From: Bacteroidota bacterium
GTDB lineage: Bacteria > Bacteroidota > Bacteroidia > NS11-12g > UBA955
Length of the DNA: 64,000 nucleotides
Assembly (NCBI GenBank): GCA_005798825.1
Contig: SYIL01000006.1
Coordinates: 40,350-104,349 of the forward strand
Direction of reading: 5' to 3'
In this document: piece after piece, positions 17,321-25,912 of the stretch
How the letters are laid out: the number at the start of each line of letters is the position of its first letter
Numbering within the stretch: position 1 is the stretch's first letter
The notes under the pieces: model-generated
Told to the model about the DNA's origin: nothing
Database searches by the model: none
What the model saw: the letters and a program-made list of their open reading frames with translations, nothing else
Position numbers and translations under genes: made by a program

Positions 17321-19366
17321 TTACCATTTGCCCAAGTATCGTCGAATAAACCATTCTCCAGCCAACAACAAGGGTATTCCCAAAAACCAAATGATCGAAT
17401 CATACCAATGTCTGGTTTGAATAGCCATGCGCATCAACGACTGGGTTTGCAATTTCTCTTTTAATAATGTATCAATCATCGCTTGGTTTTTGGCCAAAGA
17501 AAATCCGCCCTTCGATTTTTCGGAAATGGATTGTAAAGAAAGATGATTGGCCTGCAAATTCATCGTTTCTATCGGCTGATCAACAACCGCAAATTGTGCT
17601 TCCGATTGTAAATTCCCCAAAGCCGAAGCGGTGGCAATTAGATTGTATTCACCAGGTGCAATTTGCCCAATGCTTGCCTTCCATCCACCAAAACTGCGTT
17701 GCAAAGGAATCTCACGCATCCGGCCGTCGTTAGATCTCAACATTAAATTACGATTGATTTTATCGTCAACAATACCCGCCCTGTCTCGACAAATTACGCG
17801 GGCTGTAACAATTTCTCGCAAATCAAATTGGTCTTTCGGCAACTGAATTTCGATACCTTTTCTTGCGGTGTTACCGGCGGCAAGTATGGTCAGCATTCTT
17901 CTTATCCAGGGATCAAAAACAATCGATTGTTCATTGTTTTTTTTGTCCTGCATCCGCCATCGCCAAATTCCTTCCCCTAAAAACAAAGCCAAGGAAGCAT
18001 CGTCGATATTCCAATGTAGCATCAAAGGAAATTGCGTTTCGATGCCGCTCCATTTTTGTTTGATTGGACACTCTGCAGCAACAGGCAATGAGATTTTAAG
18101 CACTGGAGACATTACCGGGGGAAATATTTGCCAAATTTTTTTCTCTTGGTCTGTCAATTCCCAACCCATATATTGGGTGTTCCAAGCGGGTTGCACTTCC
18201 TGATAATTAATCCTGCGATTCGATACACCCAAATTTACAATTGAAGAAAGAACTGTCCACTGGGTTTTTTGTGTAGCAAATATCCAAATGGCTTTTCCTT
18301 CATTAATCCATTGTTTCAATTTTTGCACCTCAGAAGATTCCGAAAATGACCATCCATGTAATATGTAAACATCAGCATCCAATATGGTAGCAGAATTGGG
18401 ATTAATATCACAAATAAACTGACCATTTAACTCCAAGGCCCTGCGAATTGCAGCCACATCAGGATGTGGACTGCCATAAACTATTTGAACCCGCTTGCGT
18501 TGATCTGAAATTTTAATAAAGCGATGTAAGGTATTATTGGCAATATTCTTTTCCCCCTCCACCACCGCGATTTCTAAAGACAATTTCATCAAACCCGCCT
18601 TGGTGGGTTTGATGTCAAATTCAATGCGTTTCCAATCTTGGTCTCCTGACGAAACCCATTGTTTTGATGAAATCAAAACCGCATTCTGAAACAATCGCAA
18701 TTGAAGGGTTTTTCCATTCACAAGGCGAGACTTTATGAGAGCCTCTGCAACAAACGTATTGCCAATATAGGCTTCAGTATTGCAAGAAAAAGAAGAAACC
18801 TGCACATCTATTTGGGGTGTGGGATCTCCCAAACCTATAGAAATAACCGGAATTCTAGGAGGCAAAAGGGCAAATTTTGGATCGGTTCCGCTGTTTACAA
18901 TACCATCGCTGATGATTACGATACCAGACAAAGTTCCTTGGGTTGCGATGGACTCGGCATGTTTTATTACAGCGGAGATATTGGTATTCATCGTTGAAGA
19001 AGTAGGCATACTATCTGCTGTTGAAACCTCTTTTCCAAATAAATATGTGCGAAGATTCTTTTCACCGACAATGTCTTTTATGTGCTTTAAAACCGAACTA
19101 GATTGACGTTTATCATAATCCGAAATAGATGCACTTGCGTCGCTATAAACCAACAATACTGGCTTTTCAATTCTCTGTACCATTGATTTCCAGTAGGGGT
19201 TAAACAAAACCAATACAAGAAAAAAAACCGCTAAAAAACGAAATGTTGCTGCAAGAATCCAAAGCCGATTGGCGTTGGTCTTTAAAACAGGATAATACAG
19301 AAATCCGACATATAAAGATGAAATACCCAGAGAAAAAAACCAAGCCCAAACTGGAATCCCTATCAT
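17321..19366 (-). CDS. VWA-like membrane protein, uncharacterised
   Basis: This 681-residue protein has two N-terminal membrane segments (about residues 5-27 and 35-57), a von Willebrand A-like domain beginning VLLVYSDASAS (MIDAS-type D76-x-S78-x-S80, with ISDGIVNSG further on), a beta-rich middle, a glutamine-amidotransferase-like segment (VQIVYGSPHPDV, then YILHGWSFSES), and one C-terminal membrane segment before a basic tail. This layout is that of a widespread Bacteroidota family of unknown function related to the BatA/BatB-type aerotolerance and DUF4159-type proteins. The MIDAS Ser/Thr set is not fully obvious, so metal binding is uncertain. Directly upstream is a small T9SS cargo and downstream is mnmA. 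Confidence 0.72.
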   Translation of the reverse strand: MIGIPVWAWFFSLGISSLYVGFLYYPVLKTNANRLWILAATFRFLAVFFLVLVLFNPYWKSMVQRIEKPVLLVYSDASASISDYDKRQSSSVLKHIKDIVGEKNLRTYLFGKEVSTADSMPTSSTMNTNISAVIKHAESIATQGTLSGIVIISDGIVNSGTDPKFALLPPRIPVISIGLGDPTPQIDVQVSSFSCNTEAYIGNTFVAEALIKSRLVNGKTLQLRLFQNAVLISSKQWVSSGDQDWKRIEFDIKPTKAGLMKLSLEIAVVEGEKNIANNTLHRFIKISDQRKRVQIVYGSPHPDVAAIRRALELNGQFICDINPNSATILDADVYILHGWSFSESSEVQKLKQWINEGKAIWIFATQKTQWTVLSSIVNLGVSNRRINYQEVQPAWNTQYMGWELTDQEKKIWQIFPPVMSPVLKISLPVAAECPIKQKWSGIETQFPLMLHWNIDDASLALFLGEGIWRWRMQDKKNNEQSIVFDPWIRRMLTILAAGNTARKGIEIQLPKDQFDLREIVTARVICRDRAGIVDDKINRNLMLRSNDGRMREIPLQRSFGGWKASIGQIAPGEYNLIATASALGNLQSEAQFAVVDQPIETMNLQANHLSLQSISEKSKGGFSLAKNQAMIDTLLKEKLQTQSLMRMAIQTRHWYDSIIWFLGIPLLLAGEWFIRRYLGKW

Positions 19367-19392
19367 GGCTTATCCAGAGAATAACTGCTTGA

Positions 19393-20088
19393 TTATTGTT
19401 TAATAAACAATGAACTACCATTGACCCCTTGGGCGGTAAAACGCAGGGTATACAATCCATTGTTTAGCTGAGAAACATCCACTTTTCCATTAACTGGAAA
19501 GGTTGAAAAGACCCTTTGGCCAGATGCAGTATAAATGAATACCTCACCCTGAACATGTGCAGAAATATTTAGATATTGACCCGTTGGATTGGGATACATC
19601 CGCATTAAATCGGAATGCAGGGATTGGAAATTGGCACCCCATCTTACGTGTATATTCCATGTGATGGTATCAATTTTTTTCGGATTATCATTGTCCCAAA
19701 CTGCATATTTAACCTGCGCAGTATCGGCTTTTCCATTGGGAAAAATTGTAATTTTTATTGATGCTTTGTTGCCAGGTAAAACCTTAGAAAAGGTATCATT
19801 ATCGTAAAATGCAGAATAACAATTTCTATTGTCACAAAAGGATACATCCCAAGATTTAGGAAAATCAACAGCAATTTTCTCATAGGCAAAAATTATCGGT
19901 GATAATTTCTTGTTTTTGAAATAAATAGCACAATCCATAGGGTCATTGGCGTTGGGGAAATACGTGTGCACCAAGCCTCCTTCTACCTCAAAACTTTGTG
20001 CTGAAAGAGAAGAATTAGCAATCCCAGAAAAAAAAGAGACCTCTATGGTTATCAAAAAAGCTACTACGCGAAATAATAAAATTTTCAT
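19393..20088 (-). CDS. Small T9SS type A cargo protein
   Basis: This is a 231-residue secreted protein. The start at 20088 gives the signal peptide MKILLFRVVAFLITIEVSFF with a cleavage region near LSAQ; the frame is open to 20115. The mature N-terminal half is a beta-sandwich-like domain with one cysteine pair (SFCDNRNCY). The C-terminal 70 residues are a type A (Por-secretion-tail) sorting domain: MYPNPTGQYLNIS, then EVFIYTASGQRVF, LNNGLYTLRF and the ending SSLFIKQ. It should be exported by Sec, then by T9SS, with the tail cleaved or swapped for an LPS anchor. Its role is unknown. Confidence 0.82.
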   Translation of the reverse strand: MKILLFRVVAFLITIEVSFFSGIANSSLSAQSFEVEGGLVHTYFPNANDPMDCAIYFKNKKLSPIIFAYEKIAVDFPKSWDVSFCDNRNCYSAFYDNDTFSKVLPGNKASIKITIFPNGKADTAQVKYAVWDNDNPKKIDTITWNIHVRWGANFQSLHSDLMRMYPNPTGQYLNISAHVQGEVFIYTASGQRVFSTFPVNGKVDVSQLNNGLYTLRFTAQGVNGSSLFIKQ

Positions 20089-20132
20089 GGATAACAAAGG
20101 TACAAATAAACCCAAAAAATAAAAACCGATAC

Positions 20133-20876
20133 TTACAAACTCGAAAAAATTCGCAAATCTGCAACACTTCCCCCATATAAATTTAAATCCAAAATATCGT
20201 TCATTGGAGGTGGTTCAGATTGAATATCTAAGGTTTGATTTGAATACCAATAAGACATAATACCCGCACCAATTCCTCCCAAAACATCTGTATGCCAGGT
20301 ATCTCCTAAATAAACGGCTTCTTTAGCACTGCACTGCGCTTTGGTCAAAGCCAATGCAAAAAAATCGCTTTGGGGCTTTGCAAAACCGACCCCTTCAGAT
20401 GTAATCATAAAATCAATAAACGCTCCAATCCCCGAATGACGTAATTTGATGCGCTGTGTAGTTTCAAAACCATTGGTAAGTATGGCTATTTTATATTTTT
20501 TTTTCAATTTTTCCAATGCCATAAGGGCAAAGGGCATCAAGCGCGGCATTAGCGGACATATATCCAAATATTCTTGCCATATGTTTTTGGGTTGTTGCAC
20601 AATCGGAATTCCCATCGCTGTAAAAGTTTCTGAAAACCGGATTGTTCTCAAAGTTTCTTTATCCAGTTCTCCGGATTCATAGCGTCTCCATAAACTGGCA
20701 TTGATTGATTTGTATAGTCTTAAGAAATCGTTTACTGAGCTGGCGCAAAGTTGGTTTAATCTGTATTTTGTATACAAAATTTTTAATGCCTCCTCTGCAT
20801 TTCCGTCGAAGTCCCACAGTGTATTGTCAAGATCAACAAAGACCCACTTTGTGGTGGTTAAAAAGGGTTTAATCAT
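20133..20876 (-). CDS. YjjG-like HAD nucleotidase
   Basis: This HAD-superfamily phosphatase most resembles the YjjG group, which dephosphorylates (non-canonical) pyrimidine nucleoside monophosphates. With the start at 20876 it has 247 residues: the nucleophile motif is FVDLDNT (D15 and D17), motif II lies in AILTNGF, the motif III Lys in GFAKP, and motif IV in YLGDTWHTD. The start is chosen because its ATG overlaps the adk stop by four bases (ATGA); a further in-frame ATG at 20903 would overlap adk more deeply. It is in an operon with adk, which suits a nucleotide-related role. Confidence 0.8.
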   Translation of the reverse strand: MIKPFLTTTKWVFVDLDNTLWDFDGNAEEALKILYTKYRLNQLCASSVNDFLRLYKSINASLWRRYESGELDKETLRTIRFSETFTAMGIPIVQQPKNIWQEYLDICPLMPRLMPFALMALEKLKKKYKIAILTNGFETTQRIKLRHSGIGAFIDFMITSEGVGFAKPQSDFFALALTKAQCSAKEAVYLGDTWHTDVLGGIGAGIMSYWYSNQTLDIQSEPPPMNDILDLNLYGGSVADLRIFSSL

Positions 20877-21466
20877 TTCCTTGCATTGTTGACACTTGCA
20901 CACAGGGAGTGAAAAATGGTCGAAAGATCACCCGCACCTTGGATACTGTAATATTTTCCTTGATTTTGATAGAAGTCTTGCAAGGGCAATGTCTTGGTCT
21001 GATACTCTTTGAAACGGGTGCGAATGGTATTTTCATCTTGGTCATCTATCCTTCCACTTGATCGACCACGCAGTAAAAGACGAGATACCAATTCATGTTC
21101 CCCGACATCCAAACCCAAAACGCAGGTTATTTTTGTATTGTTTTCGTCTAACATCGAATCCAAGGCAATTGCTTGATTTACTGTACGGGGAAAACCGTCA
21201 AAAATAAAACCCTCTGAATCGCTGTGGTTGAGCATAAAATTGCGCACCATGCCAATCACAACTTCATCTGGAACCAGTTCTCCCTGGCTAATAAATTCAT
21301 TGGCTTGTTTACCCAATTCTGTTTTAGCTGCACGTTCTGCGCGCAACAAATCGCCTGTTGAAATGTGTTTCAATTGAAATTTATCCAATAACTTTTGGCT
21401 TTGAGTTCCCTTTCCGGAGCCTGGAGGGCCAAAGATGACAATGTTTAAACTTTGCGTGTGAGCCAT
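20873..21466 (-). CDS. adk: Adenylate kinase
   Basis: It converts AMP and ATP to two ADP. The P-loop GPPGSGKGT lies at residues 13-21, the AMP-binding HISTGDLLR follows, then FIFDGFPRT and the short LID with RGRSSGRIDD. At 197 residues it is the short-LID type without zinc cysteines, normal for Bacteroidota. A TAnnTTTG box lies 35 bases upstream, and yjjG is coupled downstream. Confidence 0.97.
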   Translation of the reverse strand: MAHTQSLNIVIFGPPGSGKGTQSQKLLDKFQLKHISTGDLLRAERAAKTELGKQANEFISQGELVPDEVVIGMVRNFMLNHSDSEGFIFDGFPRTVNQAIALDSMLDENNTKITCVLGLDVGEHELVSRLLLRGRSSGRIDDQDENTIRTRFKEYQTKTLPLQDFYQNQGKYYSIQGAGDLSTIFHSLCASVNNARK

Positions 21467-21500
21467 CTGAATCTTTACCTATCTGAGTCTAGGTTCGCTG

Positions 21501-21508
21501 CAAATGTA
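21501..21508 (-). promoter_or_regulatory. Promoter -7 box for adk-yjjG
   Basis: On the minus strand this reads TACATTTG, an exact TAnnTTTG match, 35 bases upstream of the adk start. No -33 TTG is evident. Confidence 0.4.
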
Positions 21509-21536
21509 TAGGAAATTCTTTTCTAATGTATGCTGC

Positions 21537-22637
21537 TCAATTTCCCATGAAGCGGTTTTTGATACGTTTTAAGGTTCTTTTTATGCCAGCGATACTGAGT
21601 GGAAATAGCCATCGAAAACGCTCATTCCACCGAAAATAATAGAGCACGGATTGGTATTCGTCGCGTTGAGAAAAAGAATCATTGCCTATACAAAATATCG
21701 ATTTTACATACTCATTTCCTGCAATCATCGCAAATCCATGAAACTTCATAAGTGCCCTGATACTGTGTAAAGTAAAATGATACACATGGGCATTTTGGTA
21801 ATAGGTCATCGCATCCATTCCATAATTTTTATGGATATTTTTAATCCCGGGTACCTCTATGTATAGCTTTGTTTGCACTGAACACAAACGTCGAATGGCG
21901 CTTATTTCTGCATGTAAATCTAAAATGTGTTCCATTACGTGAGAATACACTATCAAATCTATAGGATCTTCAGAGTGAAAATCTGCCAAAGTGCCAACGC
22001 GAAGATCTAAAGAATGGTTCTTACTGCCGTAATTTATATACTCTGAACCAAGATCAATACCCGTGACTTTGTGTCCTTTACTGCGAAAAAAATCCAAAAT
22101 ACCACCCGCCCCGCAACCCACTTCCAACACACGCATTGGCCGATCAGAAATTTGATTGGCCGAATCCAAAAATTCATAAATCTGCTTCCCTTGCTTTTGT
22201 TGCTCCCGAAAAAAAGCTTCCCCAGCAACTTCAAAACCAACATACAAAGGCCGGTATTCATGATCATAAAAACTAGAATACGCGGTTTGGGTCATTCTAG
22301 GATTGGTATACACAAACCCACATTGTTTACAAATACACACAGAAAAATACAATCCATAACGATCTCTTTCTGCAATGGGCTCAGGATTGTCTGCACTACA
22401 CACCGCACAAAAAACCGATTCAAAATCGTATTCTCCGGTTTTTACCTTATTGGCCACTTCCTGTTTAACCCTAATTTGAATAGGATTTAACACAATAGAA
22501 GGTATGCCTTCACCCATCATTCTCGGGAATAACGCCATTGTTTTTTTGGGTTTACCCAAAACGATTTGGGCCATTTCGGGCAAATCTATACAATTTATAC
22601 TATTGGAACAATCTGGCGATGCAATTGCCCACGGCAA
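21537..22637 (-). CDS. SAM-dependent methyltransferase with N-terminal zinc-type cysteines
   Basis: This is a class I methyltransferase of up to 366 residues. The first 35 residues look unconserved; in-frame ATGs at 22574 and 22538 are plausible alternative starts. Two CxxC pairs (CAVC at about residues 77-80 and CKQCG about 25 residues later) form a likely zinc knuckle, as in sugar-modifying methyltransferases. The SAM-binding core follows (VLEVGCGAGGILDFF and VTGIDLG), then the acidic VYSHVMEH strand. It lies next to and diverges from the nonulosonic acid operon, so it may methylate a surface sugar, but this is inference. The substrate is unknown. Confidence 0.8.
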   Translation of the reverse strand: MPWAIASPDCSNSINCIDLPEMAQIVLGKPKKTMALFPRMMGEGIPSIVLNPIQIRVKQEVANKVKTGEYDFESVFCAVCSADNPEPIAERDRYGLYFSVCICKQCGFVYTNPRMTQTAYSSFYDHEYRPLYVGFEVAGEAFFREQQKQGKQIYEFLDSANQISDRPMRVLEVGCGAGGILDFFRSKGHKVTGIDLGSEYINYGSKNHSLDLRVGTLADFHSEDPIDLIVYSHVMEHILDLHAEISAIRRLCSVQTKLYIEVPGIKNIHKNYGMDAMTYYQNAHVYHFTLHSIRALMKFHGFAMIAGNEYVKSIFCIGNDSFSQRDEYQSVLYYFRWNERFRWLFPLSIAGIKRTLKRIKNRFMGN

Positions 22638-22855
22638 AAAATCCTTGTGTAAGTCTTTAGATGCCTTGCAATGAATGGTCTGATTGAATTTTGATTCTAC
22701 ATAAAATTGGATGTCGATTTACGGATTTCGTTGGCTACAAGTCTAACGTATATTCATAGGTCATTGGAAAAGAATCTGGGATTAATCATATACACCAAAG
22801 ACACAATGCGACTATTATCCCAAACTTCTTTTCAGCAATGTGAAGACGAATTGGG

Positions 22856-22885
22856 TTGTTCGACGAATGAATTTTCCTATTTTTG
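22856..22885 (+). promoter_or_regulatory. Consensus promoter of the nonulosonic acid operon
   Basis: TTG (22856-22858), a 19-base spacer and TATTTTTG (22878-22885) make one of the best TTG/TAnnTTTG matches in the window. Transcription would begin near 22891, leaving a leader of about 30 bases before the neuB-like gene. Confidence 0.7.
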
Positions 22886-22921
22886 TTTACTTTTATTACA
22901 TTTTTAATCGCTAAAAAAACC

Positions 22922-23788
22922 ATGCTGTTCAAAACTCCCCAACTCATAGCCGAAATTGGATGCAACCACAAAGGCGATTTCTCCATTGCAAAGGAGTTGA
23001 TTGTTATGGCCAAGCAAGCCGGGGCACATTTTGCCAAATTCCAAAAACGCAACAATATTGAATTGTTAACACCCGAACAATACCATGCACCCCACCCCAA
23101 TCTGTCAAATGCTTACGGCAATACCTACGGTGAACACCGGGAATTTTTAGAATTTACCACAGATCAGCATGCCGAACTAAAAATCTTCGCTGAGTCTCAA
23201 GGCATTGGCTATTCAACCTCTGTTTGGGATGTGACATCTGCCAAAGAAATCATACAAATTACACCCGAATTTTTAAAAGTACCCTCAGCGTGTAATAACC
23301 ACATAGAGCTCCTTCGGGTCTTGCGTGACGACTTCATTGGGGATGTTCATATTTCAATGGGAATGACAACCCAAGAAGAAGAAAAGGAAATTGTTTCATT
23401 TTTTTTAGAAACTGGCCAAGCCCATCGCTTGGTAATTTATTCATGTACATCAGGCTACCCTGTTCCCTTTGAAGACATTTGCTTATTGGAGATTTTACGA
23501 ATTAAGGAACGCTTCCAAACCACAGTGAAAGATATTGGATTTTCAGGACACCATTTGGGTATTGCTGCAGATATTGCAGCGTATTCTCTGGGTGCTTCAT
23601 GGATTGAACGACATTTTACAAAAGACAGAACATGGAAAGGTACCGACCACGCCGCATCTCTAGAATTTGCTGGTTTACAAAAACTCGCCCGCGATTTATC
23701 GGCTGTATACAAAGCCTTACGACCCAAAGCAACCGAAATACTAGACATCGAAAAAGTCCAACGAGATAAACTCAAATTCCGCGCTTAA
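22922..23788 (+). CDS. NeuB-type nonulosonate (sialate/KDN) synthase, no SAF domain
   Basis: This TIM-barrel enzyme of the NeuB family condenses phosphoenolpyruvate with a six-carbon sugar (phosphate). The start at 22922 gives 288 residues beginning MLFKTPQLIAEIGCNHKGDF, the family's metal and PEP site. Other markers are AGAHFAKFQKR, the FLKVPSACNNHIELL strand, ISMGMTT, and IERHFTKDRTWKGTDHAAS near the end. Typical NeuB proteins run to about 340 residues because of a C-terminal antifreeze-like SAF domain; here the protein stops after the barrel. The downstream phosphatase suggests the substrate is a 6-phosphate and the product a 9-phosphate. KDN or Neu5Ac cannot be separated by eye. Confidence 0.88.
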   Translation: MLFKTPQLIAEIGCNHKGDFSIAKELIVMAKQAGAHFAKFQKRNNIELLTPEQYHAPHPNLSNAYGNTYGEHREFLEFTTDQHAELKIFAESQGIGYSTSVWDVTSAKEIIQITPEFLKVPSACNNHIELLRVLRDDFIGDVHISMGMTTQEEEKEIVSFFLETGQAHRLVIYSCTSGYPVPFEDICLLEILRIKERFQTTVKDIGFSGHHLGIAADIAAYSLGASWIERHFTKDRTWKGTDHAASLEFAGLQKLARDLSAVYKALRPKATEILDIEKVQRDKLKFRA

Positions 23789-23792
23789 TCCA

Positions 23793-24479
23793 ATGAAAAC
23801 TATTGCCTTTATCCCTGTTCGTGGGGGCAGCAAATCGATACCCAAAAAAAATATTTTGGAGTTTAATGGGTATGCATTGGTTTATTGGGCATGTCTAGCA
23901 GCGCAAAATTGTAGGTCTATAGAGGCAATCATTGTGGCAACGGATTCTGCAGAAATTGCATCTACTGTCGATGCTTTTGGATTTAATAAAGTGCGTATTT
24001 ACCATCGATCGTTAGAAAGTGCCCACGATACATCTCCAACAGAATCTGTACTTTTGGAATATATCGAAGCGGAAAACCCCGACCCAGAAACACATATTGC
24101 ATTGATTCAAGCTACAAACCCTTTCATAACCGCTCATGAACTTCAAAAGGGTTGCGATTTGCTCCTAAAACAAGCTGAAGGATCTGTCATCTCCTGTGCC
24201 ATTTTTAAACGATTTTTATGGGACAAGAATGGGAAATCTCTCAATTATGATTTCATGAAACGCCCACGCAGACAAGACTTTGCTGGGATATTTCTCGAAA
24301 ATGGTTCATTTTATATCAATTCCGTAAAAAATATAGTAGCGACAGGAAATCGACTTACGGAGCCCATTGCTATCGCTGCAATGGCTGAGTATAGCGCCAC
24401 AGAAATCGATGAATTCGAAGACTGGTTGATTGCAGAAAAAATACATAAAAAGTATATCTTAGACATAGAAAAAACATGA
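23793..24479 (+). CDS. CMP-nonulosonate cytidylyltransferase (NeuA-like)
   Basis: It activates a nonulosonic acid (KDN or sialic acid) with CTP to give the CMP-sugar donor. In its 228 residues the nucleotide motif FIPVRGGSKSIPKKN lies near the N-terminus (residues 6-20), followed by VATDSAEI, ALIQATNPF and the ENGSFYINS motif seen in CMP-sialate and CMP-KDN synthetases. It lies four bases after the synthase stop and overlaps the phosphatase start by ATGA, so all three should be translated from one mRNA. Confidence 0.9.
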   Translation: MKTIAFIPVRGGSKSIPKKNILEFNGYALVYWACLAAQNCRSIEAIIVATDSAEIASTVDAFGFNKVRIYHRSLESAHDTSPTESVLLEYIEAENPDPETHIALIQATNPFITAHELQKGCDLLLKQAEGSVISCAIFKRFLWDKNGKSLNYDFMKRPRRQDFAGIFLENGSFYINSVKNIVATGNRLTEPIAIAAMAEYSATEIDEFEDWLIAEKIHKKYILDIEKT

Positions 24480-24979
24480 ATCTACCCAAACTAATCATTA
24501 CGGATATTGATGGTGTATGGACTGACGGAGGAATGTATTACGACAATACTGGCAACGAATGGAAGAAGTTTAATACCATTGACAGTGCCGGAATTATTTT
24601 TTGTCGTCAACTCGCTGTTCCAATTGCCATTATTACCGGAGAAAATACCAAAATAGTTGCCAATCGTGCCCAAAAGCTCAATATCGATTTATTGTTTCAG
24701 GGCATTACCGACAAACTGCAAGTTGCAAAAGATTTGTGTAAAAAAATGGATATAACGCTGGCTGAAGTTGCTTATATCGGTGATGATTTGGGCGATATAG
24801 ATCTCTTAAAAGCAGTTGGATTTTCGGCTGCCCCTGCCAATGCCAGCGATTATATCAAAGCCTTGTGTAATTATACAACCAAAACCCGAGGCGGCGACGG
24901 CGCATTTCGTGAATTTGTTGAAGAGATTCTCTCGCGGTGTGGAATGATGACAAGCGTTCTAAAAGAATTTAATGTGTAA
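24476..24979 (+). CDS. KdsC-like HAD phosphatase, probably KDN/sialate-9-phosphate phosphatase
   Basis: This is a 167-residue type C0 HAD phosphatase: nucleophile ITDIDGVWTDGG (D9 and D11), motif II IAIITGE, motif III Lys in GITDKLQ, and motif IV AYIGDDLGD. The stretch YYDNTGNEWKKFNTIDSAG and the C-terminal RGGDGAFREFVEEIL are very close to what I recall of Bacteroides thetaiotaomicron BT1713, a characterised KDN-9-phosphate phosphatase. KdsC acting on KDO-8-phosphate is the alternative, but position between a NeuA-like gene and a transferase favours the nonulosonate role. It overlaps the upstream gene by four bases and the next by eight. Confidence 0.88.
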   Translation: MNLPKLIITDIDGVWTDGGMYYDNTGNEWKKFNTIDSAGIIFCRQLAVPIAIITGENTKIVANRAQKLNIDLLFQGITDKLQVAKDLCKKMDITLAEVAYIGDDLGDIDLLKAVGFSAAPANASDYIKALCNYTTKTRGGDGAFREFVEEILSRCGMMTSVLKEFNV

Positions 24980-25874
24980 AATCGTGTTTTTCAATACCCT
25001 GCTCAGCATCGCCAAAATACTCGTCAAATCTCGTTGGATTTCGCTTGTAAAGGCAAAAAATGTTGAAGCACTGTATATTGTTGGCAACGGTCCATCGGCA
25101 CTGCCTTTTTTGGCAATGGCCCAAACCAAAACCACTCCAATGCCTTTGTTTTGCGTGAATAAATTTGCAATTAGTCCAGAATTTCACACCTTAAAACCCC
25201 ACTATTATTTGTTGCTCGATGCTGATTTTTTTCTATTTTCTGAAGCCGTATTTCAAGATCCATCCAAACACCCCCGCGTACAATTAAAACCTGAATTCGC
25301 GGTTTACCAAGACCAAATAAACCGTACATGGAATGCAATTTTGGGACATACTTGGGCAATGACATTGTTTATTCCCAGAACCTACAAAAATACTTATGTG
25401 GTTGCATTGGCTATCAAACAAAACATACACATTCAATTTTTCAATTACACTGTAACCCAAGGCTTCGATTGGTTTAAAAACAAGATATACGCTCTGGGTT
25501 TAGGAATGCCACAATCCCAAAATGTTATTCATGCCACCCTGTTTCTTGCAATTCAAATGGGTGTAAAAAATATCTATATCACTGGAATTGATCATGATTT
25601 TCACCGCAACCTAATATTGGATGATTCCAATACACTGTTTGAAGAGGTATCACATTTCTACCACAAAGAACCCTTCAAGCATAAATTAATTCACGCGCAT
25701 GGCAATGGAGAGTCGGTTCGACTCAAAGACGTGTTCTACAATCTTCACAAGGTTCATGTAGGATACCAAGAACTACATCGTTTCGCCAAACATTGCAAGT
25801 GCCAAATTTTCAATATTACACCTGGCGGATTTGTAGATGAATTCCCTCGTGTGTCCACAAACACAATTGCATAG
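24972..25874 (+). CDS. GT42/DUF115-like putative sialyltransferase
   Basis: This 300-residue protein starts inside the last codons of the phosphatase gene (8-base overlap). It has a nucleotide-sugar loop LYIVGNGPSALPF (about residues 34-46), a following FCVNKF segment, and a long central strand-helix-strand ending IQMGVKNIYITGIDHDFH. The order GNGPS, then (C)xNxF, then an AxxxGxKxIYxxGxD segment is the same as in Campylobacter CstII-type (GT42) sialyltransferases and related DUF115 proteins. With CMP-sugar synthesis upstream, transfer of KDN or sialic acid to a surface glycan is the natural guess. The function is inferred, not shown, and I did not identify the GT42 catalytic His with confidence. 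Confidence 0.6.
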   Translation: MCKIVFFNTLLSIAKILVKSRWISLVKAKNVEALYIVGNGPSALPFLAMAQTKTTPMPLFCVNKFAISPEFHTLKPHYYLLLDADFFLFSEAVFQDPSKHPRVQLKPEFAVYQDQINRTWNAILGHTWAMTLFIPRTYKNTYVVALAIKQNIHIQFFNYTVTQGFDWFKNKIYALGLGMPQSQNVIHATLFLAIQMGVKNIYITGIDHDFHRNLILDDSNTLFEEVSHFYHKEPFKHKLIHAHGNGESVRLKDVFYNLHKVHVGYQELHRFAKHCKCQIFNITPGGFVDEFPRVSTNTIA

Positions 25875-25912
25875 GTTGGTTTAGCTCCCTGTTTTTGGGG
25901 ATTTCTGGGCCC

